Assembly: GCF_001591505.1 (NCBI RefSeq)
Contig: NZ_BCVA01000007.1
Location: 62,001 to 126,000, forward strand
Length of the DNA: 64,000 bases
Direction of reading: 5' to 3'
DNA from: Neobacillus niacini NBRC 15566
Lineage (GTDB): Bacteria > Bacillota > Bacilli > Bacillales > Cytobacillaceae
In this document: positions 36,281-44,265 of the stretch, piece after piece
How the letters are laid out: each line of letters starts with the position of its first letter
Position numbering within the stretch: position 1 is the first letter of the stretch
Notes under the pieces: generated by a model
Database searches by the model: none
Told to the model about the DNA's origin: nothing
What the model saw: only the letters and a program-made list of their open reading frames with translations
Translations under genes and position numbers: made by a program

Positions 36281-36913
36281 ATGTCATTAAATCCCTATCA
36301 AAAGGCAGGGTATGGTCAAGGAAACGTGGGAATCGGCAAAAAACCGGCAATCCTAGTTGTAGACTTTCAAAAGGCTTTTACTAGCATTGAATCACCTTTA
36401 GGAGGCAGTGAATTAATTACTTCAGCTGTTCAAAAAACAAAGGAGTTAATCTCTCTCGCAAGACAAGAAAACCTGCCTATTATCCATACTGTCGTGGGTT
36501 ACCGACAAGATAAAAAAGATATGGGGCATTGGCCATTAAAGGTACCTACACTTTCTGAAGTAACACTGGGGTCAAAGTGGGTTGAAATTGATGAGGAACT
36601 AGAAGTAAAAGAGGAAGACATCATCATCGTTAAGAAAATGCCTTCTGCTTTTTTTAATACAGACTTAACCAATATTTTAATTAGTAATCAAATTGATACA
36701 GTTATTATTTCAGGTTGTACAACCAGCGGCTGTATCAGAGCAACTGCTATCGATTCGTTTTCATATGGCTTCCGTACGATTATTGCGGAAGAGTGTGTAG
36801 GTGATCAAGGAATAGAACCTCATCGGGCAAATTTATTTGATATTCAAAATAGATATGGTGATATTCTTAAAAACAACCAGATTATCAGTCACTTTACCAA
36901 AGTACTACGCTAA
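36281..36913 (+). CDS. Isochorismatase-fold amidohydrolase (N-carbamoylsarcosine amidase / maleamate amidase type)
   Basis: A 210-residue cysteine hydrolase. Catalytic triad candidates: Asp in AILVVDFQKAF, Lys in IIVKKMPSAFFNTDL, and the nucleophile Cys in SGCTTSGCIRATAIDS. The last motif and IAEECVGDQGIEPHRANLFD are typical of N-carbamoylsarcosine amidohydrolase and of maleamate amidase. Placed 22 bp after hyuB, it would hydrolyse the linear carbamoyl or amide product of the HyuAB reaction and release ammonia. That is the order of N-methylhydantoin degradation, but the CoA genes beside it point to another carbon skeleton. A terminator follows. Confidence 0.85.
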   Translation: MSLNPYQKAGYGQGNVGIGKKPAILVVDFQKAFTSIESPLGGSELITSAVQKTKELISLARQENLPIIHTVVGYRQDKKDMGHWPLKVPTLSEVTLGSKWVEIDEELEVKEEDIIIVKKMPSAFFNTDLTNILISNQIDTVIISGCTTSGCIRATAIDSFSYGFRTIIAEECVGDQGIEPHRANLFDIQNRYGDILKNNQIISHFTKVLR

Positions 36914-36920
36914 ACATTAA

Positions 36921-36950
36921 GGCGCCAATTTTAATTGGCGTCTTTCGTAT
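36921..36950 (+). terminator. Terminator after the amidohydrolase
   Basis: CGCCAATT / AATTGGCG stem followed by TCTTTCGTATTTTT. Confidence 0.7.
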
Positions 36951-36963
36951 TTTTATCACTCAA

Positions 36964-37082
36964 TATGAAACATATATTTAGATCACATTTATGAAACAGC
37001 TAGTTTCTATGGCGTTTGTTTAACAAAGTGTTTCATCTTTTTAAAAGAAATGAAACCAATTGGAACGTTTTATGATGAAACA
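36964..37082. promoter_or_regulatory. Cluster of activator half-sites before P2
   Basis: Five TGAAAC-type half-sites: ATGAAACA at 36965, 36991 and 37075, ATGAAACC at 37050, and the inverted TGTTTCAT at 37029. The pair 37029/37050 forms an inverted repeat. All lie 110-230 bp upstream of the sigma-54 promoter at 37194. The rest of the 36914-37261 gap shows nothing coding. Confidence 0.75.
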
Positions 37083-37193
37083 AACGGATAAAGAGTTTGG
37101 TTGTATTCAGAAAAGTCGTAATTTAACAAAAAAACAAATCGATAACACTTGTCGTTACTGGTTTTCCTTAATTTTTCTCCTTTTTTTTAAAAG

Positions 37194-37210
37194 TTGGCAC
37201 AGAACTTGCT
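37194..37210 (+). promoter_or_regulatory. Sigma-54 promoter P2
   Basis: TTGGCACAGAACTTGCT, GG to GC 12 bp, near-consensus. Predicted start near 37220, about 40 nt before the ATG at 37262. Confidence 0.88.
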
Positions 37211-37261
37211 TTATATAAGGTGAGAGCAAAAATTAAACAAAATGATTCAAGGAGGAAGGAC

Positions 37262-38650
37262 ATGAAGATTGCAGAAACGTTTGCACAAATGGTACACACC
37301 TTACAGTACCAAGATTTAAGTGAAGAGGTAATTGACAGAACCAAATACTTGGCGCTTGACTTTATTGGTTTAGCTGCCCGGGGCAGCCAGTTTGATTCAA
37401 GTAAACCTATCCATGATTTCATTCGGAATTATGGGGGACAGGGGAATGGAGTGGTGATTGGAGCTAAGGATTTAAGCCCGCTTCCGCAATATGCTGCACT
37501 GGCAAATGGATCAGCCTCTCATAGCTTGGAGCTAGATGATGTCATCAATGAAGCTTCACTGCATCCTGCAGTCGCGGTTTTCCCAACAGCTTTTGCGCTT
37601 GCGGACGCTTATGATAAGTCAGGGGAAGATCTTATTGTTGCAGCTGTCATCGGTTATGAGGTAATGGGCCAGCTTGGCAGAGCGTTGAATCCTTCAAGTG
37701 TTTATGCCAGAGGCTTTCATCCTACCGGAGTAGTGGGTGCCATTGCGGCAGCAGCAGCAGCGAGCAAATTGTTGGGATTAACCTATGAACAGACGGTTAA
37801 TGCATTAGGAATCGTAGGCAGCCAGGCAGCAGCATCCATGGAATTTTTAAATACAGGATCTTGGACAAAGCGCCTTCATCCGGGCTGGGCAGCACATAAT
37901 GGTATGATTGCGGCTGAACTTGCAAAAGCAGGATTTACAGGTCCAAATTCCATTATTGAAGGCGATAAAGGTTTTGCCAAAGCTTATTCAGGTGAGCTGA
38001 ATGCAGACACATTGAATGGTGCTTTTTCCAATGAAGATAACTTCATTTTAAAAACAAGCATTAAGCCTCATGCCTGCTGCCGATATAAGCAGGGACCATT
38101 AGATCTTGTTCTCGAAATCGTTAAGACACATGATTTAAAACCAAGTGATATTAATAAAATCAATGTTTATATAGTTCAAACAGGACTTCCGATTGTGGCT
38201 TTGCCAGAAGAAGAAAAACGGAATCCACAATCTTCTGTAGACGCTCAGTTTAGCATGCATTTTGGTGCTGCAGCTGCTGTTATTTATCGAAATACGTTAC
38301 TAGAGCAATATGATGATTCCATAGTTTCCCTTCCAGAAGTCAAAGAAATGATGAATAAAGTTAACTGCTTTAGAGGTGAAGATTTGGAAAAGGATTTCCC
38401 GAAAAAATGGCCAGCAAGAGTCGAGATACAAACGACCAAAGGGACATTCTCCAATCGAATTGATTATCCAAAGGGTGATCCAGAAAATCCATTATCATGG
38501 GATGAAATGATCACGAAATTTAATTATGTGACTTCTACTGTATTTGATCAGAAACAGCAGCAACAATTAGTTAAGGGAGTAAGGACATTAGAGGAATTTG
38601 AAACAGTAAGTGAGCTATCTGTTCTATTAAAGGGAGGAGTTTTTGCATGA
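37262..38650 (+). CDS. MmgE/PrpD family protein
   Basis: A 462-residue member of the MmgE/PrpD family, which includes 2-methylcitrate dehydratase, cis-aconitate decarboxylase and iminodisuccinate epimerase. Marks: ALDFIGLAARGSQFD, ANGSASHSLELDDV, HPAVAVFPTAFALAD, RGFHPTGVVGAIAAA and KPHACCRYKQGPLD. The start is ATG 37262 after GGAGGAAGG; an upstream start at 37220 would coincide with the predicted transcription start. It heads a five-gene CoA module. With a C4-C5 dicarboxylate theme, a dehydratase, decarboxylase or epimerase on such an acid is likely, but the exact reaction is open. It overlaps the next gene by 4 bp. Confidence 0.88.
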   Translation: MKIAETFAQMVHTLQYQDLSEEVIDRTKYLALDFIGLAARGSQFDSSKPIHDFIRNYGGQGNGVVIGAKDLSPLPQYAALANGSASHSLELDDVINEASLHPAVAVFPTAFALADAYDKSGEDLIVAAVIGYEVMGQLGRALNPSSVYARGFHPTGVVGAIAAAAAASKLLGLTYEQTVNALGIVGSQAAASMEFLNTGSWTKRLHPGWAAHNGMIAAELAKAGFTGPNSIIEGDKGFAKAYSGELNADTLNGAFSNEDNFILKTSIKPHACCRYKQGPLDLVLEIVKTHDLKPSDINKINVYIVQTGLPIVALPEEEKRNPQSSVDAQFSMHFGAAAAVIYRNTLLEQYDDSIVSLPEVKEMMNKVNCFRGEDLEKDFPKKWPARVEIQTTKGTFSNRIDYPKGDPENPLSWDEMITKFNYVTSTVFDQKQQQQLVKGVRTLEEFETVSELSVLLKGGVFA

Positions 38651-39807
38651 GTTTATTTACACTCGCACCAGATAAACAACAAGTCCTTGATTTAGTGAAG
38701 GATTTCTGTAGAAAAGAAATTGCTCCAGTTGCCAGTAAATTGGAACACGCTGATGAGTATCCACATGAGATTGTTGAAAAAATGAAAGAGCTCGGTTTCT
38801 TTGGATTTACCATTTCTGAAGAGTACGGCGGATTTGGGGTTGACTTTGTCACCTATGCGCTTGTAATAGAAGAAATCACCAGGCATTGGATGAGTGTGGC
38901 AGGGATTTTAAATAGCCATCTGATTATGGCCTATATTGTTGAAAAATATGCAACAGAGGAACAAAAGCACAAATTCGTGCCACGGTTTGCTACAGGTGAA
39001 TGGCGCGGAGGTCTGGCACTTTCTGAAGCCGATGCAGGGACAGATGTACAGAATATGTCAACAAAAGCTGAAAAAATTGGGGACTCTTATGTGGTGAATG
39101 GAAGTAAAATGTGGATTACGAATGCTCGGTACGGAAATACCTTTATTTTGGCTGCTAAGACAGATTCAAAGACCCAGCCGCGATATAAAGGGATCAGTTT
39201 ATTTTTGATTCAAAAGGGCGGAGAAGGTTTTGAGGTTCAACGTGATATTGATAAGTTGGGCTATAAAGGAGTGAAGACGTGTGAAATCACGTTTGAAAAT
39301 TTCCGTGTTCCTGCTGACCAATTAATTGGTGGAGAGGAAGGAAAAGGATTTAAGCAGGTTCTTGGCGGCCTGGAGTTAGGACGCGTAAATGTAGCGGCAC
39401 GTGGTGTTGGTTTGGCACGTGCATCATTTGAAGATTCGATCAAATATGCACAAGAACGGAAAACATTTGGGGTACCGATTTGTGAACATCAGGCCATTCA
39501 ATTAAAACTGGGTGAAATGGGAACAAAATTGGAGGCAGCACGTTTATTAACGTTAAATGCTGCGACTAAGCTTCAAAATGGTGAACGGTGCGATCTCGAA
39601 GCGGGGATGGCCAAATTATTTGCCACAGAAGTTGGCTTTGAACTAGCCGGTGAAGCGATGAGAATTCATGGAGGTTATGGCTATACAAAAGAGTTTAATA
39701 TTGAAAGATATTATCGTGATTCGCCGCTCATGCTGATTGGTGAAGGAACAAATGAAATGCAGAAAATTATCATTAGCAAAGGTTTAGTTCAAAAATATAA
39801 AATCTAA
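38647..39807 (+). CDS. Acyl-CoA dehydrogenase
   Basis: A 386-residue FAD-dependent acyl-CoA dehydrogenase. Marks: FCRKEIAPVASKLE, GFFGFTISEEYGGFG, LSEADAGTDVQNMSTKAEK, KMWITNARYGNTFILAAK, AYAQ-like KYAQERKTFGVPI and the C-terminal RIHGGYGYTKEFNIERYYRD with the catalytic Glu in IGEGTNEMQ. With a CoA-transferase, MaoC hydratase and CitE-like lyase it would make the 2,3-double bond of a CoA ester, for example methylsuccinyl-CoA to mesaconyl-CoA (inference). ATGA overlap with the upstream gene. Confidence 0.93.
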   Translation: MSLFTLAPDKQQVLDLVKDFCRKEIAPVASKLEHADEYPHEIVEKMKELGFFGFTISEEYGGFGVDFVTYALVIEEITRHWMSVAGILNSHLIMAYIVEKYATEEQKHKFVPRFATGEWRGGLALSEADAGTDVQNMSTKAEKIGDSYVVNGSKMWITNARYGNTFILAAKTDSKTQPRYKGISLFLIQKGGEGFEVQRDIDKLGYKGVKTCEITFENFRVPADQLIGGEEGKGFKQVLGGLELGRVNVAARGVGLARASFEDSIKYAQERKTFGVPICEHQAIQLKLGEMGTKLEAARLLTLNAATKLQNGERCDLEAGMAKLFATEVGFELAGEAMRIHGGYGYTKEFNIERYYRDSPLMLIGEGTNEMQKIIISKGLVQKYKI

Positions 39808-39841
39808 CATTCATAAACAAATTAAGTAGGAGGTATTTATT

Positions 39842-40339
39842 ATGGCAGAAATTCATACACCATTTGGAAGAGTATACGAGGATTTTAATGTAGATGATGT
39901 AATCATGCACTGGCCAGGAAGAACCATTACGGAAGCGGATGATATGATGTTCAGTTTGCTTGCTCTTAATCAGCATCCCCTCCACATCGACGCACATTAT
40001 GCATCAAAAACACAATTCAAACAGAATCTAGTAAATGGAACACTTGTCTTTTCTGTAGCGGTCGGCATGACCGTAAATGATATTAGTGGTGCAGCTATTG
40101 CGATGCTTGAATATGAAAATATCAAACATTTAAAGCCTACATTTCGAGGAGATACCCTTTATGGAAGAACAAGGATTCTAGACAAGTGGGAAACGAGTAA
40201 AAATGATCGTGGCATTGTCTATGTTGAAACCATCATTAGCAATCAAAGGGAAGAAGATGTGATGAGCTATAAACGGAAACTATTAGTGCCGAAGCGTGAG
40301 TTTGCGCCGCGTCCATATACACACCGCAATCATTCATAA
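39842..40339 (+). CDS. MaoC-family (hot-dog fold) enoyl-CoA hydratase
   Basis: A 165-residue MaoC-like dehydratase. Hydratase 2 features: MHWPGRTITEADDMMFSLLA, then NQHPLHIDAHYA with the Asp/His pair (the motif usually reads NxxPxHxD), and NGTLVFSVAVGMTV. Proteins of this size include mesaconyl-CoA and itaconyl-CoA hydratases. Adding water to an unsaturated CoA ester before cleavage by the CitE-like lyase two genes downstream is the expected step. RBS TAGGAGG. Confidence 0.88.
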   Translation: MAEIHTPFGRVYEDFNVDDVIMHWPGRTITEADDMMFSLLALNQHPLHIDAHYASKTQFKQNLVNGTLVFSVAVGMTVNDISGAAIAMLEYENIKHLKPTFRGDTLYGRTRILDKWETSKNDRGIVYVETIISNQREEDVMSYKRKLLVPKREFAPRPYTHRNHS

Positions 40340-40365
40340 GAGTCCTGTAAACGGGAGGGGAAAAG

Positions 40366-41553
40366 ATGAGACCATTAGAAGGGATGAGAATCATTGCTGT
40401 CGAACAATACGGGGCAGGACCTTATGCCACGCTTCACCTGGCTGATTTAGGAGCCGAAATCATTAAAATTGAAGATCCTAGTACGAAAGGTGATGTTTCT
40501 AGAACAGTAATTCCTTATGCTGAAAATAACGACAGTTTATTTTTCCAATCATTGAATCGTAATAAAAAGAGTATCTCCTTGAATTTGAAATCAGAAGAAG
40601 GCAGGAAAATCTTTGAGGATCTCGTTAAGAAGTCAGATGCTGTTTTCAATAATCTTAGAGGAGATGTTCCTGAAAAGCTAAAGATAAACTATGAGCATCT
40701 TAAACACTTAAATCCTAAAATTGTCACCTGTTCATTATCAGGATTCGGTACGTGGGGATCGATGACGAAGGAACCTGCCTATGATTACTTGCTGCAGGCG
40801 ATGAATGGGCATATGAGTCTAACGGGGGAACCAGGCGGACCGCCATCTAAATATGGACTTTCCATCATAGACTTTTCAACAGGAATGATGGCCGCTTTAG
40901 GATTAATGGTAGGAATTTATCAGGCTCAAAACCATGGGGTAGGCTCAGATGTAGATGTGAGTTTATTTGATACCTCTTTATCCGTATTAAACTATCTTGC
41001 CATTTGGCATTTAAATAAAGGATACGAACCGGTAAGAACCGCAAACTCTGCCCATCCTACTCTTGTTCCGTCACAACAGTTTCCAACCAAGGACGGGTAT
41101 GTGGTGGTGATGTGTAATAAAGAAAAGTTTTTCCCAATCTTGTGCGATGGTTTAGAAGCACCAGAGCTGGCTTTTGATGAACGCTATAAAAACTTCCAAT
41201 CCCGCTTTAACTATAAGGAAGACCTATTAGATAAGCTAGTTTCTTTATTTAAGAAGCAAACAACCGAATATTGGCTGGAAAAACTGAAGGGTAAGGTTCC
41301 AATCGCTCCAGTGAACACTGTACAAGAAGCATTGAGGCAGCCACTCGTTGAGGAAAGGAACATGATTGTGGAAGTAGATACCCCAACATTTGGGAATGTG
41401 AAAATGCTGGGCACTCCTATTAAACTATCGAATGATCAGCCAGACTATCAGGCAGGTCCAAGTTTGGGCCAGCAAAACGAAGATATTTATGGAGGCTTAC
41501 TAGGGTATAGTCCTGAATATATCGAACTGTTAAAGAGTAAAGAAATTATTTAA
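40366..41553 (+). CDS. Class III CoA-transferase (CaiB/BaiF family)
   Basis: A 395-residue family III CoA-transferase, which moves CoA from a donor such as succinyl-CoA to a carboxylic acid. The catalytic Asp is at residue 169 (LSIIDFSTGMM), the same position as in formyl-CoA transferase. Other marks: GMRIIAVEQYGAGPYATLHL, DLGAEIIKIEDPS, NRNKKSISLNLKSEEG and VTCSLSGFGTWG. It probably activates the free acid released by the amidases, feeding the acyl-CoA dehydrogenase and hydratase. RBS GGGAGGGG. Confidence 0.92.
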   Translation: MRPLEGMRIIAVEQYGAGPYATLHLADLGAEIIKIEDPSTKGDVSRTVIPYAENNDSLFFQSLNRNKKSISLNLKSEEGRKIFEDLVKKSDAVFNNLRGDVPEKLKINYEHLKHLNPKIVTCSLSGFGTWGSMTKEPAYDYLLQAMNGHMSLTGEPGGPPSKYGLSIIDFSTGMMAALGLMVGIYQAQNHGVGSDVDVSLFDTSLSVLNYLAIWHLNKGYEPVRTANSAHPTLVPSQQFPTKDGYVVVMCNKEKFFPILCDGLEAPELAFDERYKNFQSRFNYKEDLLDKLVSLFKKQTTEYWLEKLKGKVPIAPVNTVQEALRQPLVEERNMIVEVDTPTFGNVKMLGTPIKLSNDQPDYQAGPSLGQQNEDIYGGLLGYSPEYIELLKSKEII

Positions 41554-41612
41554 TTTTTAGGGGGGTAGATACTCAAGTTTCTACTCCTACTTTTTTTAAG
41601 GAGATGAACATT

Positions 41613-42431
41613 TTGGGAGAGGTCTATTTATTTGCTCCTAGTAACAGTGAAAAAAAGATACACAAGGCCTTAACTCTTCATACAGATGCTGTCATTATCG
41701 ATCTCGAGGATGCCGTTACATCGAATGAAAAAGAGATGGCTAGAAATTTAGTTTACTCACTCCTCAAAACAGATGAAACGTTTCGTTCTAAAATATACGT
41801 TAGAGTTAATTCCATTAAAACACCGTGGTTTTTTGAGGATTTGAGCATGGTGAATGAATTAAAAAGAATAGATGGAATTATGATTCCAAAGAGTGAGGAT
41901 AAAACATCCATTTCATTAGCTGCAGAACTCATAAATAAGGATGTAGAAATAATTCCTTTAATCGAATCAGCTGCGGGAGTAATGAATATAGAAACGATTT
42001 TAAGCAGCCATCCAGCAGTCAATAGAGTGGCGTTTGGTTCCGTTGATTTCGCCTTGGATATTGGAGTAGATTGGTCTGTAGAGGGTACTGAACGTGAATA
42101 TGCCATGTCAAAATTGGTGCTGGCATCGAGAGCATCAGGAGTGAATCCGCCAATAGATGCTGTGTTTCCTGTCATTGATGATAGGGAGAGTTTTATAGCA
42201 GATACCCAAAAGGGTAAGCAAATCGGTTTTAATGGAAAAATGGTCATACACCCTAAACAAATTGATTGGGTGAAGGAAGTGTATACACCTTCGAAAAAGC
42301 AGCTCGAATGGAGCAAGAAAGTTATTGATGTCTTTGAATCATCTGCTCATTCTGGTGCCATTGATTTGGAAGGAAAGTTAATTGATCGTCCTGTCTATTT
42401 GCTAGCCAAGAGATTAATCAAATCCAGTTAA
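41613..42431 (+). CDS. CitE-like CoA-ester lyase (HpcH/HpaI family)
   Basis: About 272 residues, of the citrate lyase beta / malyl-CoA and citramalyl-CoA lyase family. Marks: VYLFAPSNSEKK, DAVIIDLEDAVTSNEK (metal/substrate region), MIPKSEDK, PLIESAAGVMN, RVAFGSVDFALDIGV and FNGKMVIHPKQIDWV. The AAGGAG motif directly abuts the in-frame ATG at 41604 and is 8 nt from TTG 41613, so TTG is the likelier start. It would split a 3-hydroxyacyl-CoA such as citramalyl-CoA into pyruvate and acetyl-CoA, the end of the module. A bidirectional terminator follows. Confidence 0.88.
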   Translation: MGEVYLFAPSNSEKKIHKALTLHTDAVIIDLEDAVTSNEKEMARNLVYSLLKTDETFRSKIYVRVNSIKTPWFFEDLSMVNELKRIDGIMIPKSEDKTSISLAAELINKDVEIIPLIESAAGVMNIETILSSHPAVNRVAFGSVDFALDIGVDWSVEGTEREYAMSKLVLASRASGVNPPIDAVFPVIDDRESFIADTQKGKQIGFNGKMVIHPKQIDWVKEVYTPSKKQLEWSKKVIDVFESSAHSGAIDLEGKLIDRPVYLLAKRLIKSS

Positions 42432-42435
42432 CAAA

Positions 42436-42486
42436 AAAAGCGTCTATATCCTAGCTCGTTTACGAGCAAAGGTATAGACGCTTTTC
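42436..42486. terminator. Bidirectional terminator between convergent operons
   Basis: AAAAGCGTCTATA / TATAGACGCTTTT, perfect 13-bp stem with an inner GCTCGT/ACGAGC hairpin; T-rich in both directions. Confidence 0.92.
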
Positions 42487-42492
42487 TCTAAT

Positions 42493-44265
42493 TTAATTGG
42501 ATACTACTATACTAGTAGAAAGGGGGCGGAGTTTTTTCGTTTCTTCTAAGTCTACCGCTTTACCTTTAATCACCACTCCATAATCCTCCCGTGCCTGCGA
42601 TAAGCTGATTAACCCATCTAAGTAGTCATTCAAGACTTTATCGATATCCCGTTCCATTGGATCTCCATATCCTCCGCTGGTTACGCCATAGATGACAAGA
42701 CGTTCACCTTTTTCAAAAGTTGCCGCATTATTCTTAGAATATAATTTTTCCTTTTCACCATTTAAATGAATCTTATAAAAGGCTCCAGGTGTGCCTGGCT
42801 TTCCGCCATGAACCCCAGGCGGCGGATCAATTTCGCTATGGCGTTCCGATTCCGTTGTAATAACAGATGGTGTCAAAAATTCATACTCACGTACAGCGCT
42901 GGTACCACCGCGGTATTTGCCTGCACCAAATTTCTCTTCGATTAACTCATACCGATAAAAACGAAACGGAAGGTGCAGCTCAAGCTCCTCGATTGGCTGA
43001 TTCTTTATGTTTGCGGATAAACAGTCAACCGCATCCATTCCATCTTTGCCAGGTCTGCCTCCATAGGAGCCCTCATCAACTTCAATCGTAATCCAGTAGT
43101 CACCATTTTCATAGGTTCCGCTCATGTACATCCCGTTCAATTGGGCGCTGTTACCGGCAGTAGCACGATCCGGCATGACAGGGGCTAATGCCTGAAGGAT
43201 TAGGTCAGCCACACGATTGGCAGGACAGAAGCGGATTTGGGTAGCCACAGGGAATTTAGGATTAAAAATCGTCCCTTCTGGAGCCACTACTGTAATTGGG
43301 CGGAATCCCCCAGAGTTTGCAGGGATATATTTATCTGTTAAATAAGTGTCAAGCAGCAGTGACCTAAATAAGCTGTAGACCGCAACACACGTACTTCCTT
43401 CAAATGGGGTGTTTAGTGCATTTGGTCTTTGCGGAGGGGCTTCAGATAAATCCACCGTAATGTTGCTGCCTTCCACAATAACTTTAACACCAATTTTTTC
43501 AGGCTGATCACGATGAATGCCATCATCATCTAGATAACCGGCAGCGTAATATTCTCCATCTGGGATCTTTTCAATTTCTGCTCGGAGCATTCTTTCTGAA
43601 TAATTAATAAGTTCTCCAGAATACAACTTAATCGTCTCAAGTCCATACTTATCGATCAATTGTGTATATCGCTTCACGCCATATTGAGCAGCTGCAACCT
43701 GACATTTTAAATCGCCAATGACTTCTCTAGGGGCACGCGTGTTACCTTCAATAAAATGCCACATATCATCGCATTTGACACCTGCTTTATAGAGGAAGTT
43801 AGCGTTGAAAATTCTACCCTCCGCAAACATATCAAAGAGATTCATAGAACCGCCAGGCTGAGCCCCGCCAATATCAAGAGCATGAGCCGTATTTCCTGCG
43901 AAACCTACTAGTTCACCTTGATAAAAAATAGGGGCTATGACACCTAAATCCAGGGAGTGGCTGGCTCCTAAATAAGGATGATTATGAATTAATACATCAC
44001 CAGGCTGCAGCTGTACGCCGCGTTCCTTCAACGTTTTTAACGTCCCTCGCGTATAAGCGACTAAAGAACCAACATGGAAAGGAGTGTTATCTGATTCAGC
44101 AATTTCTTCCCCGTCTATATTAAGGATTGCACAGCCCATATCCTCAGATTCACGAATGATGACGGAATAGGAACTACGTACTAGCTGATACGCCATCTCT
44201 TTCGCAATACTATCAAGTTCACCGCCAATAATTTGCAATAGCACCGGATCAAGAGTTTTGCTCAT
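42493..44265 (-). CDS. hyuB: ATP-dependent hydantoinase/oxoprolinase subunit B, copy 2
   Basis: A 590-residue HyuB-type subunit. Marks: DPVLLQIIGGELDSIAKEMA, SVIIRESEDMGCAILN, HNHPYLGASHSLDLGVIAPI, NTAHALDIGGAQPGG, EVDEGSYGGRPGKDGMDAVD and YGVTSGGYGDPMERDI. It shares the full architecture of copy 1 but differs throughout, for example HNHP for HNNP and a distinct GGAQPGGSMNLFD loop. The start (RBS AAAAGGAGTG) overlaps the end of hyuA copy 2 by 17 bp. Last gene of the minus-strand operon. Confidence 0.9.
   Translation of the reverse strand: MSKTLDPVLLQIIGGELDSIAKEMAYQLVRSSYSVIIRESEDMGCAILNIDGEEIAESDNTPFHVGSLVAYTRGTLKTLKERGVQLQPGDVLIHNHPYLGASHSLDLGVIAPIFYQGELVGFAGNTAHALDIGGAQPGGSMNLFDMFAEGRIFNANFLYKAGVKCDDMWHFIEGNTRAPREVIGDLKCQVAAAQYGVKRYTQLIDKYGLETIKLYSGELINYSERMLRAEIEKIPDGEYYAAGYLDDDGIHRDQPEKIGVKVIVEGSNITVDLSEAPPQRPNALNTPFEGSTCVAVYSLFRSLLLDTYLTDKYIPANSGGFRPITVVAPEGTIFNPKFPVATQIRFCPANRVADLILQALAPVMPDRATAGNSAQLNGMYMSGTYENGDYWITIEVDEGSYGGRPGKDGMDAVDCLSANIKNQPIEELELHLPFRFYRYELIEEKFGAGKYRGGTSAVREYEFLTPSVITTESERHSEIDPPPGVHGGKPGTPGAFYKIHLNGEKEKLYSKNNAATFEKGERLVIYGVTSGGYGDPMERDIDKVLNDYLDGLISLSQAREDYGVVIKGKAVDLEETKKLRPLSTSIVVSN

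Noticed and set aside
36281..36913. Plain creatinine/N-methylhydantoin pathway
   Set aside because: HyuAB plus carbamoylsarcosine amidase-like protein fit, but there is no creatinine deiminase or sarcosine oxidase, and the CoA module would be unexplained.
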